This document shows positions 45,513-57,173 of a stretch of DNA of 60,000 bases, piece by piece. The first letter of the stretch is position 1. Every line of letters begins with the position of its first letter. Below the pieces are notes generated by a model. That model was not told the origin of the DNA. It did not search any database and saw only the letters and a list, made by a program, of their open reading frames with translations. Made by a program: the position numbers and the translations under genes. This stretch comes from Hydractinia symbiolongicarpus (lineage: Eukaryota > Cnidaria > Hydrozoa > Anthoathecata > Hydractiniidae): assembly GCF_029227915.1 (NCBI RefSeq), contig NC_079886.1, positions 23,352,501-23,412,500 of the forward strand. The letters run 5' to 3'.

Positions 45513-46528
45513 TAGTTTTTTTTTTGAATTTGTATATTCGCAAAAATATTTATTTTTATATATACTTTTAGTAGATTATGAGAAGTAAAGAAAAAGAAAC
45601 TGATTTTTGAAACGCTCTTTCTCTTAATTTCGAGTGCGACACATAACAGCGAACGTTTGTGAGAAGTTGATCACAAATTATGTGAGAAATGCTGCACTCC
45701 ACTAAAAAGGACGGTGTTAGAACGATAATGACAGTAAAATAAATTTTACTTGTTCATTCTTAACCTCAAAACTTTTTTAAGATAAACCTCAAAGAGCTCT
45801 AGGGACGAAAATAACTTTTATTAACAACACAGGGTTCAGTTTAAATGATGCAGCAACCGCAACCTACGCCAAACGCCGCTAACCTACGCAACGTACCTTT
45901 ACATAATACGCCCTTGACATGCATAACACACCCTTAGCCTACGCAACATGTTGTAAATCAGTTAATGATGAAAAATTTGTGAAAGCCGATATAATTAGTC
46001 GCGGTTGATTTAATAAGTCATGTTCCAAACTGTTAAATGTTTGGTTAAACACTTGTCATGGTCACGCAGCGGTATTCTTTGTGTTTTCGTGTATACAGCT
46101 TTTATAAAGAAGTTCTGGTTTTTTACACCAATGCTTCATAAGAAATCTTACGGGAAAAAAGTGTTCAAAATCAAGCCTGGATGCTAAAATTAAAAATGTT
46201 TTAATCCTGGAGTCAATCAAAGCTTCTTAAATAAAAATAAGAAAATGTACAATATATCTTTTTTCTTCTTACAATTAATAAAAAAGTTTGATTGGAGAGA
46301 AATTGCAAATTCGATAAATTAAACCATGGCTTGTAATTAAACTCGTGTTTCCGAAACGACTTGTTGTGACGTCATCCACATTACGAAAGAGTTGGTTCAC
46401 ATCAGATCATGTCAATTTCTTGTTCGTTTAACTAAAATGTCTATGGTTCTATTAATTTTTTTGTTAGTTCTAGCTTTCATAAAAGTTCTAGTAGAAGTAA
46501 ATTATAAAATTCTCTGTAACTATTAACT
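45513..46528. other. Intergenic spacer between GPCR and small gene A
   Basis: AT-rich. Around 45855-45950 the motif CCTACGC/AACCTACGCAAC recurs a few times, a short degenerate repeat. No gene seen. Confidence 0.4.
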
Positions 46529-46772
46529 CGTAATCATTAAATCATCGTAATTTTGTCGATTTTTTTGCCTCGTAATCAAAGTAATTGTCGTGGCGTTGTC
46601 CTCGCATTTGTCGTAATTCTTGTCTTTAATTGTCGTTCTTTCGCCTTGCAATCATCGTTATTGTCGCAACATTTGCTGTTAAACCATCGTAACTGTCAAA
46701 GCTTTGACTCGTTAATCTCCATAAGTGTCGTAGCTTTAGTCGTAATAACCGATGCTGTCGTAAATTTGGTAA
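46529..46772. repeat. Degenerate minisatellite near small gene A
   Basis: Irregular units of about 32-44 bp based on CGTAATCATCGTAATTGTCG followed by a TTTGCCT-like step, five or six copies. It begins 109 bases beyond the gene A stop codon and may fall in its 3' UTR. Confidence 0.55.
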
Positions 46773-46880
46773 ATTTAACTTGAAATATGTGTTGACAAAA
46801 TATCAAATCGTAAATATTCTAGTCATACATGTAGCGTGTATTCATATCTCTGCTTAACCAAATTAAACTAAGCCAAAATT

Positions 46881-47168
46881 TTAAACTTTCCATCCAATAA
46901 ATCGCTGAGTCAGCACAAAAGTTGTCAGTCTTGTATAATCACAGACATTTTCGTCATCACTGTCGTTTTTTATTGTGGCCGTGACATCAGACGTCACGTC
47001 GGACGGCATATCGTCGTCAGAGTTTTGCCTACTGTATGTCCTCTTGATCAGTTTCATACATTTTGCTAAACTGGCTGGATACGTCAACTTCTTACCAGAG
47101 CCTTCCCTTTTAATGGAATTATTATCTCGATTGCCTGCCTCGTTTCTTCGTATTTTATTGAATCCCAT
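46881..47168 (-). CDS. Small protein A with FVLTQRFIGWKV tail
   Basis: Unrecognised 95-residue intronless gene. The start is the ATG at 47168 (MGFNKIRRN), because the same MGFNK start is shared with the paralogue at 52460. The protein is basic in its first half (KREGSGKKLTYPASLAKCM, then LIKRTYSRQNS). It is acidic in the middle (DSDDENVCDY) and ends TRLTTFVLTQRFIGWKV. No signal peptide or membrane segment. The paralogue B shares MGFNK, SGKxLxYP, SRQxS, an acidic patch with VCDY, and the tail. The final V with W two residues before it resembles a class II PDZ ligand, but other C-terminal recognition is equally possible. A TATA box lies 93 bases upstream of the ATG. Function unknown. Confidence 0.75.
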   Translation of the reverse strand: MGFNKIRRNEAGNRDNNSIKREGSGKKLTYPASLAKCMKLIKRTYSRQNSDDDMPSDVTSDVTATIKNDSDDENVCDYTRLTTFVLTQRFIGWKV

Positions 47169-47260
47169 TTTCAATAGCTCAAACGCGAATATTCCGTTCT
47201 CTTTTACAGTTTGTTAGTGGACGTTTGTATGTTAACTGCTGTCATGAACAGTAAGTTTTC

Positions 47261-47268
47261 CTTTTATA
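47261..47268 (-). promoter_or_regulatory. TATA box of small gene A
   Basis: TATAAAAG on the minus strand, 93 bases upstream of the gene A ATG. Confidence 0.5.
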
Positions 47269-47299
47269 TCCGTCAATTAATATTGCATGTTTCCCTTTT

Positions 47300-49130
47300 A
47301 ATTAGATTGATAGCATTCCCTCTTCATTGTAAAACGTTGGGAATTTCGCAATACTCCGATCACATATTTCCTGTCACAGACTCACGTTGAAAAAATCACG
47401 AGGGAATTGAAATTTGAGATTTTTAATTGTTAATGAGTTTTTTTGTATTGGTTTTCCTCCCCGCAAAAGCAGTTGGAAATGATTTACGACTTCGAAATTA
47501 ATCTTTCATAGTTATGGCTGCGTGGCTTAACTCTCGACATAGCAAAATTTCTCTTTTCTTCAAGAATAAAGGACGATTTTGTGTAAATTTTTGTGTCGTT
47601 TTTAAAACAAAATACAGCACGCTCGTTTTGAGTTTCTTTACTACAGGAGAAGATCTACACCCAACAAGAAAATTATTTTTTTTTTTTATTTTATTTTTTT
47701 TTTTTGCCAAAAGAAATTTACATACAACTATTTCAAAATTACAGATACAAGTTCTACATACACATAAGTACAAGCATAAATTTCTACATTGGGATATATA
47801 TATATACATAACTGTATCACGTACGTAGAATAAAATGGCAGGAGTAAGTAGAAAACTATGCAGTCTTAACATCTCACACCTTACATAGCCGTAATTAAAA
47901 AGAGCGTCAAATAAAAATTGATAATTAAGAACTTAATAAATATTAAATGTTATGTTAAATAAAAGAAAGCGTTTAATTATCACACGCAGTGTTGTTTCAG
48001 AAGAAGACTTGTTCGTTATTACTTCGTACTGCTGATTTCTTAGTGCAATTTTAAATTGTTTTGTAGAACATATGACTAATAATTTTTGGTCCTACTTTTT
48101 TTACTTGTATAATATATAATTTTGTGTACATATGTTACGCACATATCCTTTATCACAAAACAGAAATTTAGTTAGCTACTCCATCTGCCCTTTTGACGTT
48201 ACTTTTTGACGGTGAAACACCTAATGCGGGCTGTTTCTACACCACACACCCAACGCCCGCTCTTCCTATGCCCCTTGTCATAATGACAAACGTAAAAAAT
48301 CTATTTTTTTTTCATTTTTCTCCGGAGTGAGGAAACTAGTATTTTATCTAACATCAGACATCAGACAATGCTTTAGGCCTTGGAAACAAGCTTACAGGGA
48401 AATGATATAATGTGAAATTTAAAATCAAAGTAAATTCCTGCAGCAAATTTAAAGGTGTTGGCTTCAAGGAAAGTTATACTTTTCAATTTCTTCCCACTTA
48501 GGCTTCCCATATTGGAAGCCACATCCGTCCTTAACTGTTTAATAGAAGATGTATGCCATAACTAAGTGATAACTTCATCATTCATTAAATTCTCATTATA
48601 ACCGTCTATTAACAATAACGGTTAAAAATGCCGAGCTATCTCGAAAAAAATCACGAAAATAATAAGTTAAAAATCAAGAGTTAAATAATTAAAACTTTTT
48701 GTAAAAAGAATTTTTAATTTGTCTTGAAAAAATTGTAATGTGAAGCTGTATAGAGAACGGGGGAGTTTTAAAGGTTAACTTTCACAGTTTAAGTTCGTGG
48801 GAAAGACAAAAATAATAAACAATTGTTTTGTTTATTATTTTTGAAATATAAAATATGGGGAAAAAGATGGACCCGCGCTTGACTTGTTTAAAACCCCATT
48901 TTAAAAATTTTTGTTGAAAAAAAATTCTTTAGCAAAAAAACAAACATTTTTATAGGAGGGGTATAGATCAATTGCCATTGTTTAGGAAAGTTTGCGGATT
49001 CTTGTACATGTGAGCACCTAGCTACTTTTGTTGGTATAAAAGCAGGAAAATGTGTGGCTAAATGACTATTATGGAAATTCATACTGACTCTTTCGAAGGA
49101 CAAGATCCAATAGGTACTAAAAATATTTTT
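47300..49130. other. Spacer between small genes A and B, left part
   Basis: AT-rich with long T runs (about 47675-47705) and dispersed repeat copy 2. Overlapping open frames on both strands at 47498-47872 are low-complexity and show no domain. No gene seen. Confidence 0.4.
47695..47900 (+). repeat. Dispersed repeat, copy 2
   Basis: Diverged copy of 17690-17895 in the same orientation (TTACATACAACTATTTC, AAAATTACAGATACAAGTTC, GTAAGTAGAAAACT). Its outer limits are uncertain. Confidence 0.6.
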
Positions 49131-49133
49131 TAA

Positions 49134-49305
49134 TAGCTACAATCTTGGACAAAATATGTATGGACTTTTTAATTTTCCCCTTCTCCCCAACTTCAAAGTT
49201 GAATTTTGAAGGCCAATCACTGTTTTGGCTGCAACACTGAGAGGGGAGAAGAGGGGTGTTAAAATTTAATACTTTTCCACTAATTTATGTCCAAGATTGT
49301 AGCTA
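49134..49305. mobile_element. 172-bp MITE with TAGCTACAATCTTGGACA ends
   Basis: TAGCTACAATCTTGGACA (49134-49151) and TGTCCAAGATTGTAGCTA (49288-49305) are near-perfect inverse copies. The similarity continues inward to CCCCTTCTCCCC and GGGGAGAAGAGGGG. Reading the outer TA as the target duplication gives GCTACAATC...GATTGTAGC, consistent with a Tc1/mariner-type MITE. Confidence 0.7.
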
Positions 49306-49631
49306 TTATAAATTATTAACGCCAAACTAGGAGGGTAGAAATAGAGAGCCAGCTTCTAGCGCCAACATAACGCAAAATAAAAACAATACGTCGCTCTAAA
49401 GTGGTCTATTAACTATTGACCTCATAAGTTTCTGAACAAAATAGAAAATAAGTTTTTTAATAAAAATAGCACAGAAAGGTTTCTAATAATGTCAAGTTTC
49501 TAATAATGTTTCTAATAATGTCAAGTTTAGTTGATCGGTGTCAACGTCAAATATTTTCAAACGTTTTGTCAATCCACGTTGATTGATTCCACTATTTTTC
49601 CACATTTAAACTCACTACCCATATACTTGTC

Positions 49632-49653
49632 CAAAGAGCCCTGGGGACGAGAT
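49632..49653. repeat. Solo end of CCTCGTCCCCAGG family
   Basis: AGAGCCCTGGGGACGAGATTG, a good match to the family's right terminus, sits just before the duplicated block at 49667. Confidence 0.5.
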
Positions 49654-49666
49654 TGTATCCATCTAA

Positions 49667-49730
49667 TAGCACAATTCATGTTACAGCTTCAGAAATTTTG
49701 TTTATTAGATGGATTCCGCTAGTGCTGTGT

Positions 49731-49761
<31 letters not shown>

Positions 49762-49805
49762 TAAACAAAACTTATATTTTGAACCGATATGATTTAAAAA
49801 GTGGA
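49667..49805 (+). repeat. Local duplication A, copy 1
   Basis: TAGCACAATTCATGTTACAG, CTTCAGAAATTTTG, GATGGATTCCGCTAGTGCTG and GAACCGATATGATT recur in the same order at 49989-50095. Copy 1 has gained a (TTTA)n run. Confidence 0.85.
49729..49763 (+). repeat. (TTTA)n microsatellite
   Basis: About eight TTTA units inside copy 1 of duplication A. Confidence 0.95.
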
Positions 49806-49810
49806 GAAAT

Positions 49811-49992
49811 TTTGAACTAATGGCAGGAAAAACATTAGGGGCACGTCACTTTTTCAGGTTTGCAACATTTTTAATTACCTGTGAAAAGACAGATTTCAGT
49901 GAAAACCTCCGACTTCCATATCTTTTGTTTGTCAGAAATGTTGTGACTTCCTAGTCAAATATGTCTGGAGTAGAAACTTTGTTGACATTAGC
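49811..49992 (+). repeat. Local duplication B, copy 1
   Basis: Matches 51591-51777: CTAATGGCAGGAAAAAC, GACAGATTTCAGTG, CTTTTGTTTGTCA, TGTGACTTCC and AATATGTCTGGAGT in the same order and strand. Confidence 0.88.
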
Positions 49993-50095
49993 ACAACTCA
50001 TGTTACAGCTTCAGATGTTTTGTTGTTTCTTAGACGGATTCCGCTAATGCTGTTTTATATAAGAAACACTTTTATTGTGAACCGATATGATTAAA
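49989..50095 (+). repeat. Local duplication A, copy 2
   Basis: Second copy of 49667-49805, lacking the (TTTA)n expansion. It follows duplication B copy 1 directly, so A and B form an A-B-A pattern. Confidence 0.85.
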
Positions 50096-50099
50096 GAAA

Positions 50100-51590
50100 T
50101 GGGTCGAGAGTGTTTAGAACAGTTCCTTAAAATGACTCTCAGTCAGGTGCTAACTATTAGCAAAAAGTATTTCCTAAAAAATCTAGACTTTTTTAACGTA
50201 CCATCAGCTAAATGTAAAAAAGCCTTTGCTTGGGATAACGTTGTATTAACGTGGTTCTTTTAAAAAAAACAGTAGTTGCAAAGAGTCTAGGTTCAAAAAT
50301 TTATTGTCCTCTCACCAACTTGCCAGGTAACGTTTTTTATATGGCTTAATCATTGTTATGTAATTTGAGCTTTTTTCAGTTTTTTTTGTTGCGTTTTAAA
50401 ACTATCTCAGACCTTCTCGCAACAAATTTCGTGTTGCGATTCCTGGTTGCTGCTTTTTTTAAGATATACGGTGGATATTTCAATAGATTATCGGTCGTAT
50501 TTTCTTCTTGCTTCGGTGGATTATCTATTGTTAAAAGTGGATTGCGTTGTTACCGTAACTATTGTAATATAGCGCGTTTGCAAATTGTCAATTTCGAGAT
50601 AATTTAGCAGCTTTGAACATTGACGCGAAGTATTTGTAATTATCAATTATCCTTTAATTTACCGCGAACTACAACTGCTTTCAATACTATATTGAACAAT
50701 AAAAGTTTAAATTTTGAGTGACTTATTTTACATTTAGTCTTTTCTTTTCTAAAATATAGAAATATTTTTAAACCTCTCAAGCGGACACCACCTGGACGAA
50801 AAAAGTCTCCAGTATAGCGAGTTGTTCGCACACAAAGATTATCCCATAAATTGACTTAACTGACCTGGAGTGTTTGGATATGCTGAAATCGATTGTATAG
50901 TGCGTCAAGAGGCTGATTTTGGAAAAGGAAGGAGTCCAAAGATAAAACTTTTCCTTTCATTCAAAAAGATAAAACAGAAATAAAATTTAAAAAAAAAAAA
51001 AATAATATTGAGACGTGGACAATTTATTATCTTAAACCTATAACATGTTGGCCTAAGTGGAATACAGACAAACATCTTGCAAGATTTGTTTTATTTGACC
51101 AATTTGGGGTCTTATTGATTATTGAGATCGATTTTAGAAGTTAATGGAAATTGGAACCCTAAAACGATGTCCGCAATAAACTGTCCGCTACGTAGAAGCT
51201 TTGTTATGAGAATTTGACTACCTTTTTTTGAAAAAAAGTGTCTGCTGTAGAGAGATATTCACAATAAAGGGTGTCAGTTACAAAAAAGTTTCACTGTGTG
51301 CCCAATTAAGGCAAACATTTACTTACCTGACACTACATGTTGTTGCCTAGATGGGTTTTAAGTTTATGAAACCCATTTCCAGATTTGATTAAAAAATAAG
51401 CATATTTTAATATACCCAGCCTCAGTGAATAAGAAAACAATAAGGAAGAAAAAAAAAGTTAATGGTGGCTGATGCAAACAGTTACAAACCAAAATCGTGC
51501 GGCGTCTACATAATAAGGGATGTTATTAGGGAAATATACCCGTAAATTTTTTTTCGCAATAGTGTAAGGTTTAGTAAGAATTGCCGACAC
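50100..51590. other. Spacer between duplicated blocks
   Basis: AT-rich DNA without a recognisable gene. An 84-codon plus-strand frame (50353-50607) has no recognisable motif. Confidence 0.4.
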
Positions 51591-51777
51591 TTTTAAACTA
51601 ATGACAGGAAAAACGTTAGTGACACGTCACACGTTTCAGATTTGCAACATTTTTTAATTACCTGTGAAAAGACAGATTTCAGTGGGAATCTGCGACTTCC
51701 ATCTTTTTTGTTTGTCAAGAAGGCTGTGACTTCCCTAATTAAATATGTCTGGAGTCAAAAATTTCTTGACATTTTAC
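51591..51777 (+). repeat. Local duplication B, copy 2
   Basis: Second copy of 49811-49992, 1.8 kb downstream and about 680 bases upstream of small gene B. Confidence 0.88.
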
Positions 51778-52400
51778 AGTGACGTCCAGCTTTAATGTGT
51801 TTAGCTTTCTGCATGTGCAAGAAGATGTTGCCTAGCAACTGTTTTTCGTCAAATGTTTTACGACCTTTTGGCTCCCCCAAAATTTAAAGGTGCTACAAAA
51901 CGATTGTGTAAATTTTTAATGTCAGTGACTTACACGAAATTCGATTGAACCGGTGGAAAGATTTCGGCACACTGTTTTTGAATAGAATGTGGCATGCAGC
52001 CAAAACCATTCTTTCTCGGTTCATCTCTGACTGGATAAGTGAGAGAAGCGAGACAAGCATTATTCAGTCTCATCCGCAGGGTTTTTGTCATTTTCTGATA
52101 TATGTATTGCTATTCCCACAAGTCAGTCTCCACTCTAAAGCGTAAGTAGGCCTAACGGAACACAGAGTATTGTGTATAATCGTAATGAGAGATGATAAAA
52201 TTCCATGTCGTTAGTTCTAGCTGATTTCCTTGTGTAAATAATCAATTCAGGAAGTACTCAATTAACTAATGGCGCAAGATGAATGTTATCGACTACCGTT
52301 AGGAAACTGTTAACCAAGGGAAACTAGAAAACTGGATGGGCTTTCATAAAAGCTTATAAAAAAGAAAATAATATAACGCTTCATTAATTAAACAACTTTC

Positions 52401-52408
52401 TATATAAG
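52401..52408 (+). promoter_or_regulatory. TATA box of small gene B
   Basis: TATATAAG, 59 bases upstream of the gene B ATG; a good distance for a short 5' UTR. Confidence 0.55.
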
Positions 52409-52459
52409 AGGTTGCAACAAACTTTGTAACAGAGTTCGTTTTTGTGTGTATGCAACAGT

Positions 52460-52744
52460 ATGGGGTTTAACAAGCTACGAAAGACGTTGTCAGCCGAGTA
52501 TCAGAGAAGCAACAATGAGCATGTGTCATTAACTAGAACATATTCTGGAAAACTGTTAAAGTATCCCAATACTTTTATGAAATATGTAAAATCTATGAGA
52601 AGTTCTAACTCACGTCAATCTTCAAGAGAAGAAGTGATACAAGAAACTGATTACAATTCAGAAAGTGAAGATGAATATGTTTGCGATTACAGCAGGACAA
52701 CTAATTTTGTGCTGACTCAGCGATTTATAGGATGGAAAGTTTAA
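52460..52744 (+). CDS. Small protein B with FVLTQRFIGWKV tail
   Basis: Unrecognised 94-residue intronless gene. The ATG at 52460 (MGFNKLRKT) is chosen over in-frame upstream codons because it matches paralogue A's start and there is no earlier ATG in frame. Sequence features: TYSGKLLKYPNTFMKYVKSM, SSNSRQSSREE, an acidic cluster with Ser (SESEDEYVCDY), and the C-terminus SRTTNFVLTQRFIGWKV. Shared with A: start, SGKxLxYP, SRQ, VCDY[ST]R and the identical last 12 residues. No signal peptide or membrane segment. It lies divergently from A, 5.3 kb away. A possible poly(A) signal is at 53154-53159. Function unknown. Confidence 0.78.
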   Translation: MGFNKLRKTLSAEYQRSNNEHVSLTRTYSGKLLKYPNTFMKYVKSMRSSNSRQSSREEVIQETDYNSESEDEYVCDYSRTTNFVLTQRFIGWKV

Positions 52745-53064
52745 TTTTAAAATGATGGAGTATTTATAGGTAAATAGTTAAATGAAAAAATTATTTCTAC
52801 CTATGGTTGTGGAGCGTGTTGAAAAAAGAAGTTTATCGCAAAGAAAAATATTCTCTCGATTTCATCAATTTTGGCACGCGTACCAGTACCTTCTTTACTT
52901 TCATCCAAGCTTTGCTAATTATCGCTCCACCAACGAAAGGGAGTGTTTTTGTAAAAAGATTATGTAGTGTTAATTTTATGTTAATATTGTATATTTATTT
53001 GTATATATAAATTACTTCTTTAATACACTGATATTATTTTTCTTATTTTTCTTATGTGCACACG

Positions 53065-53118
53065 CCAACCTCGTCCCCAGGGCATCTTGTCTCTTTTCTG
53101 ACCCCGGGACGGCGATAC
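53065..53118. mobile_element. Short CCTCGTCCCCAGG-family copy
   Basis: CCAACCTCGTCCCCAGGGC at the left; the right side has a poorer inverse match (CCCCGGGACGGCG). About 54 bp. Confidence 0.45.
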
Positions 53119-54558
53119 AATACGTTTGTATTTGTTTGTTACGTTTGTACGCAAATAAAGTTGCATTTAAAAAAATCATGATCATACCAGCCTATAAAGT
53201 TCTTAGTATCGTACAAGAAAGGAACTGGTTATTATTATTTTCTATCAATTATTTTTAATTGACAAAACTTGCGAATTTTCTTACATAACATCAAATGACG
53301 GAGGCACTGTGTTCATTAACACAGTCTTAACCGCAAACACGCTTTCGTAAGAAAAGCACCATTTCGTAGAGGGTGAAATGATAGCTGAACTTTCAATGTC
53401 ACCTTAACGACAAATAACGTCAGTTGAAATGTTAATCGGTTACCGTATGTTTTAGATCTGCCACAACAAGTCCAATTTTTGACGGTCATGAATGAATTAA
53501 AAAATTTTAACTTCGTTCCTAAGCCCTTTTTTTCGAAAGCATATTTGTGTCAGAAAAGATTATAAATGCCCTGTGACAAAATATGAAATTAACAAAATAA
53601 CATGGCGGAAATTAGTCATAATTAATTTAAATCTTGCTGGAAGCTACCTGCTTCCCATATAGACAAAGATGCGCCTTTTTCATAGGTTACTAAGAAAAAA
53701 ATTTTAAACCTAAAAAAAATCTGTTTTTTGTTTGTTTTTATTTCGTCAACAGCTATATCGTTAGGACGACTATTTATCAAAGTAAGCAAAGTAGACTCTT
53801 TCTTCTTTTTTATTTATTTACCGGCGGGTTTGGGTTATTAGCAGAAGCTGTGAATAGCTTTCAAAGTAAAAATAGACATTTAAACCCCGATTCAAACCAA
53901 AATGTCTATATTTGTGACAATGGGCCATCAATTACCATGACAGTATCATCTAAATTTCATCATTTTATATGAAAACATTTCGTGCATAAGTTAATATCGC
54001 TAACAAAGATAACCATTTTAATTAGGTAGTCCGTGAAAAAATCCACGGGTTCACCATCATTTCTATTCCGCCTAGCTTAGCGCGTTTGCGTTTTTGTGTG
54101 GCCGTAGCACGAATGTATATAGATTTTAAATTAGTAACGCAAATTGGTGTGGTCGTGGTACAACATACACAAATATTAACTAACCAGTAAAAAAAACACA
54201 CTTCTATTCTACTTTTTCAGTAGTTAGAATTTTATTGTTTTAAGATGTATAGGACAAATAAACATCTTCAAACAATGGACCTAATTACCGTATAAAATCA
54301 ACAAAATATTAACAACCACGTGACCACAAGGATTAGTAGCGAAAGTAATTTTCCCACTATCCATGGAGAACGATAATCGCCTTTTAAAACCGTAATTGTT
54401 TTGAGTTTAATAATATTGGTCTTAAATGTTATGGATTACAAAACTCATTCTTTTGTATTAGTATCTTAAGGACCACTTTATTGGAGGATTTACAGAATTG
54501 TGAAAACCTGTTTAAGTTTGGAAATGTGTCAAGCATGTGATGTTTACTAACTACCCAG

Positions 54559-54657
54559 AGCAAGCCCGATCCCAGGACCTGTTGTCTCTTTTTGCATATC
54601 GGAAGGTATCAAGAAGCGAAGCGCCGAGGAGAGAAAAAAGACCCTGGAAACGAGATT
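54559..54657. mobile_element. CCTCGTCCCCAGG-family copy, about 99 bp
   Basis: GCAAGCCCGATCCCAGGACC then GTTGTCTCTTTTT on the left; GAGAAAAAAGACCCTGG then AAACGAGATT on the right. The ends are inverse-related. Confidence 0.55.
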
Positions 54658-57173
54658 ATACTCAGGGTTACACCGTCATTATTATAATATAACGAAAAAA
54701 GTAGAAAATGTATGCCTGTGTTTACTATATGGAACGATTTCTTGTAGAAAGTTTACTTTTTTATTTATTTTGAAAAAACATCATAAGACAGAAAATTTTA
54801 GGGTTAAGCCCCATATCATATATAATCTGTGAATTTTTTTAACATTTTACCTAACTAAAATTTCTGGAAATCTACTGGATCTTGTGGCCTGACAACCTTT
54901 GAATAGTCCTCCGAAAATGTCAGCTTATTAGCACCGGAAAAAGATAGCTATATTGGGACGAATTACGTATTGATGGATTATTAGTGTGGTGATTATATTC
55001 GTTATGGGTGTTGTTACGACTATCAATAGTTTTGTAAATAATAAAACATAGATTTTAATGATGCATATACTTGTTGAAGATATATTGCACTGCATTAAAT
55101 TTTGCTAAATGCCCTGAAATAGCGCACGCGCGAATAATTTTCAAGCTTTGATGGCTGAACTTAGATAAAAGGTGGGCTTAATTAATGCGCTTATGAAACA
55201 AAATTCAAAGAGAATAATTAATTGTCCATTATATTTTTGTGTGAAAACCATAAGGGTGCCTTTGAGTGACAGACGCACAATACTGAGAATTCTGGAAGGG
55301 TGGCTTTGTACGTGGGATGCGCTTATTAAGAGAGTGTAATAAATTAAATACGTGGCATTTCATTACAAGCTCGTGAGCTTGTATTAAAACGCAAATGTGT
55401 CCTACAAGAATGGAAATTTTTGCCTCTCTGAGCACCGACACGGGAGTAGTCGTGTGTTCGAATCTCATCTTGGTAACTATTTTTACTTTTTTTTTCTTTT
55501 TACTATCTCGCCCGCGAGGACGTGTTTACAGACTGACCTAACGAAAATTGAAATTTCGAGAAATTTTCTATCAATATTATTGCCTATCCGAATAGCAAAA
55601 TATGTCGTGTCTAACTTCAGCTTTTTATAAACTTTTTTGGCGAGGTTGTTTGCGTATATCATACGTCTTGTTTTGTCTTAAAAGCAGGCTCTCAATAGAA
55701 TGTATGTGTACTATCCAGTGACAAGAACAAATTTGGACAATTGGGAGAGGGCGGTTGGAGGGGGAAGGGTGGTAGGAGAGGAGGGGGTGGAAAAAGCATG
55801 GTACTTCAGTAAAAAGCATTTATGGTTATTTATTTAATTAAAGGCATGGTTTTCAGACCACTTACATCAAACCAAATTTAACTGACAAATGAGTTAAATG
55901 CTTGGCTACTCCCAGTAAGGCAATATGAAATGAGGGAAGGGGTTTGGAAAAATATCCAAAAATTAACAATCGGGGAAGCGGGGATGGGGTAAAATTCCGC
56001 ACTTTAGAGTGTTTACTCGCCGGGATATTGATCCAACTTATTTGGCTTGCCAGTTTACTATCAATCAATGTTTTCACACGATAAATCAACACTCTCGACT
56101 ACGTTAGCATCAAATTTCAAGCATTAGAATAGTGAACATTTTCAATGGCTTTTTTTAGCTCTTATCTCATGCATAAAGATACTTTGTTATACAGAGGAAT
56201 AAAATAGGTTTTAAACGCTAATGGAGAAACTTATTGTCGGACTTTTTATTAAACTGACCAGGCTTAATTGAAAAAGGCAATTATATCACATTTGACGCGT
56301 AACATGTGGTTGGAAACGTTTCTAAATGACGCCATTATGAAACAAGTCTTGCGCGTGAAATATACTTCTGTGTATTTGAGGTCGAGGTCGCTGACTTTCG
56401 TGAAAACATCATGGCGGCTCATTCTTAATTGTACTTGAGAACAAAAACATACATTTTTGTAATTCTGTCTTAATTTTAATAACAAGTAAATAGTTCTTTT
56501 ATTCGTTTTAAATTGGTATTTAACTAACAGTCAGGGTTAATACGTTCAACATCCTGTATATAAAGAAGAGAAAGATTTAATTCATCTCGGTATTTGCATA
56601 TTGTAAGCAGTTTGTTATCGTTATCAAAATATGGGCTTGATGCAACAGCAGAAGCATGGTGTGCAGTTATCAATCTTGAAGGTACATCATTTTTATAATA
56701 AACAAAATTTGTGTTGTCAGAACACATTATTTATTATGATAGTAAAAAATTAATATTATGTTATACACCCTGCCATGTTGTTCTTTCTTTCTTTTCTTCA
56801 TGTTTGAGTCTAACGAGACTAAAATTTCTATCATACAATTAAGATAGCCTTAAAAATCCCCTAGTAGGAAAGATCCACCAGACATAGAATTTTTTGCGTG
56901 TTTATCGGTTGAATACCGATTTACCCGAAATGGCGCCAATTTATCCGAAATGGCGCCAGGTCACTCATTCAAATGCAGAACCCTGATGCTGCAAGGTATT
57001 TTGCCTGTGAGTTCATAATTATTTACAAAAATTAAATTTTAAAATAAGACCCATGCGTGTTGAATTATAATGGTCGATTTTAGGAAGGTGTTCACCATTT
57101 TTATGTCTCATGAAAATCCTCACAATATAACATAAATACGTGACGTATAAATGCTAAAAAAATTATTTTTCAG

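Larger units (their letters stand above)
52745..57173. other. Spacer between small genes B and C
   Basis: AT-rich. Contains CCTCGTCCCCAGG-family pieces (53065, 54559). A GC-shifted stretch at 55380-55475 includes a B-box-like GTGTTCGAATCTC. No confident exon. An upstream exon of gene C should be sought in the last kilobase. Confidence 0.4.

Noticed and set aside
47498-47872. Overlapping open frames on both strands of about 105-124 codons
   Set aside because: They arise from T/A-rich low complexity and overlap a dispersed repeat.
52442-52459. Upstream in-frame extension of small protein B (and similar at 47169-47174 for A)
   Set aside because: The extension starts at TTG, not ATG; the shared MGFNK start in both paralogues decides the ATG.
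56524-56727. Minus-strand 67-codon frame upstream of gene C
   Set aside because: No domain and no tail motif; opposite strand to gene C; unsupported.
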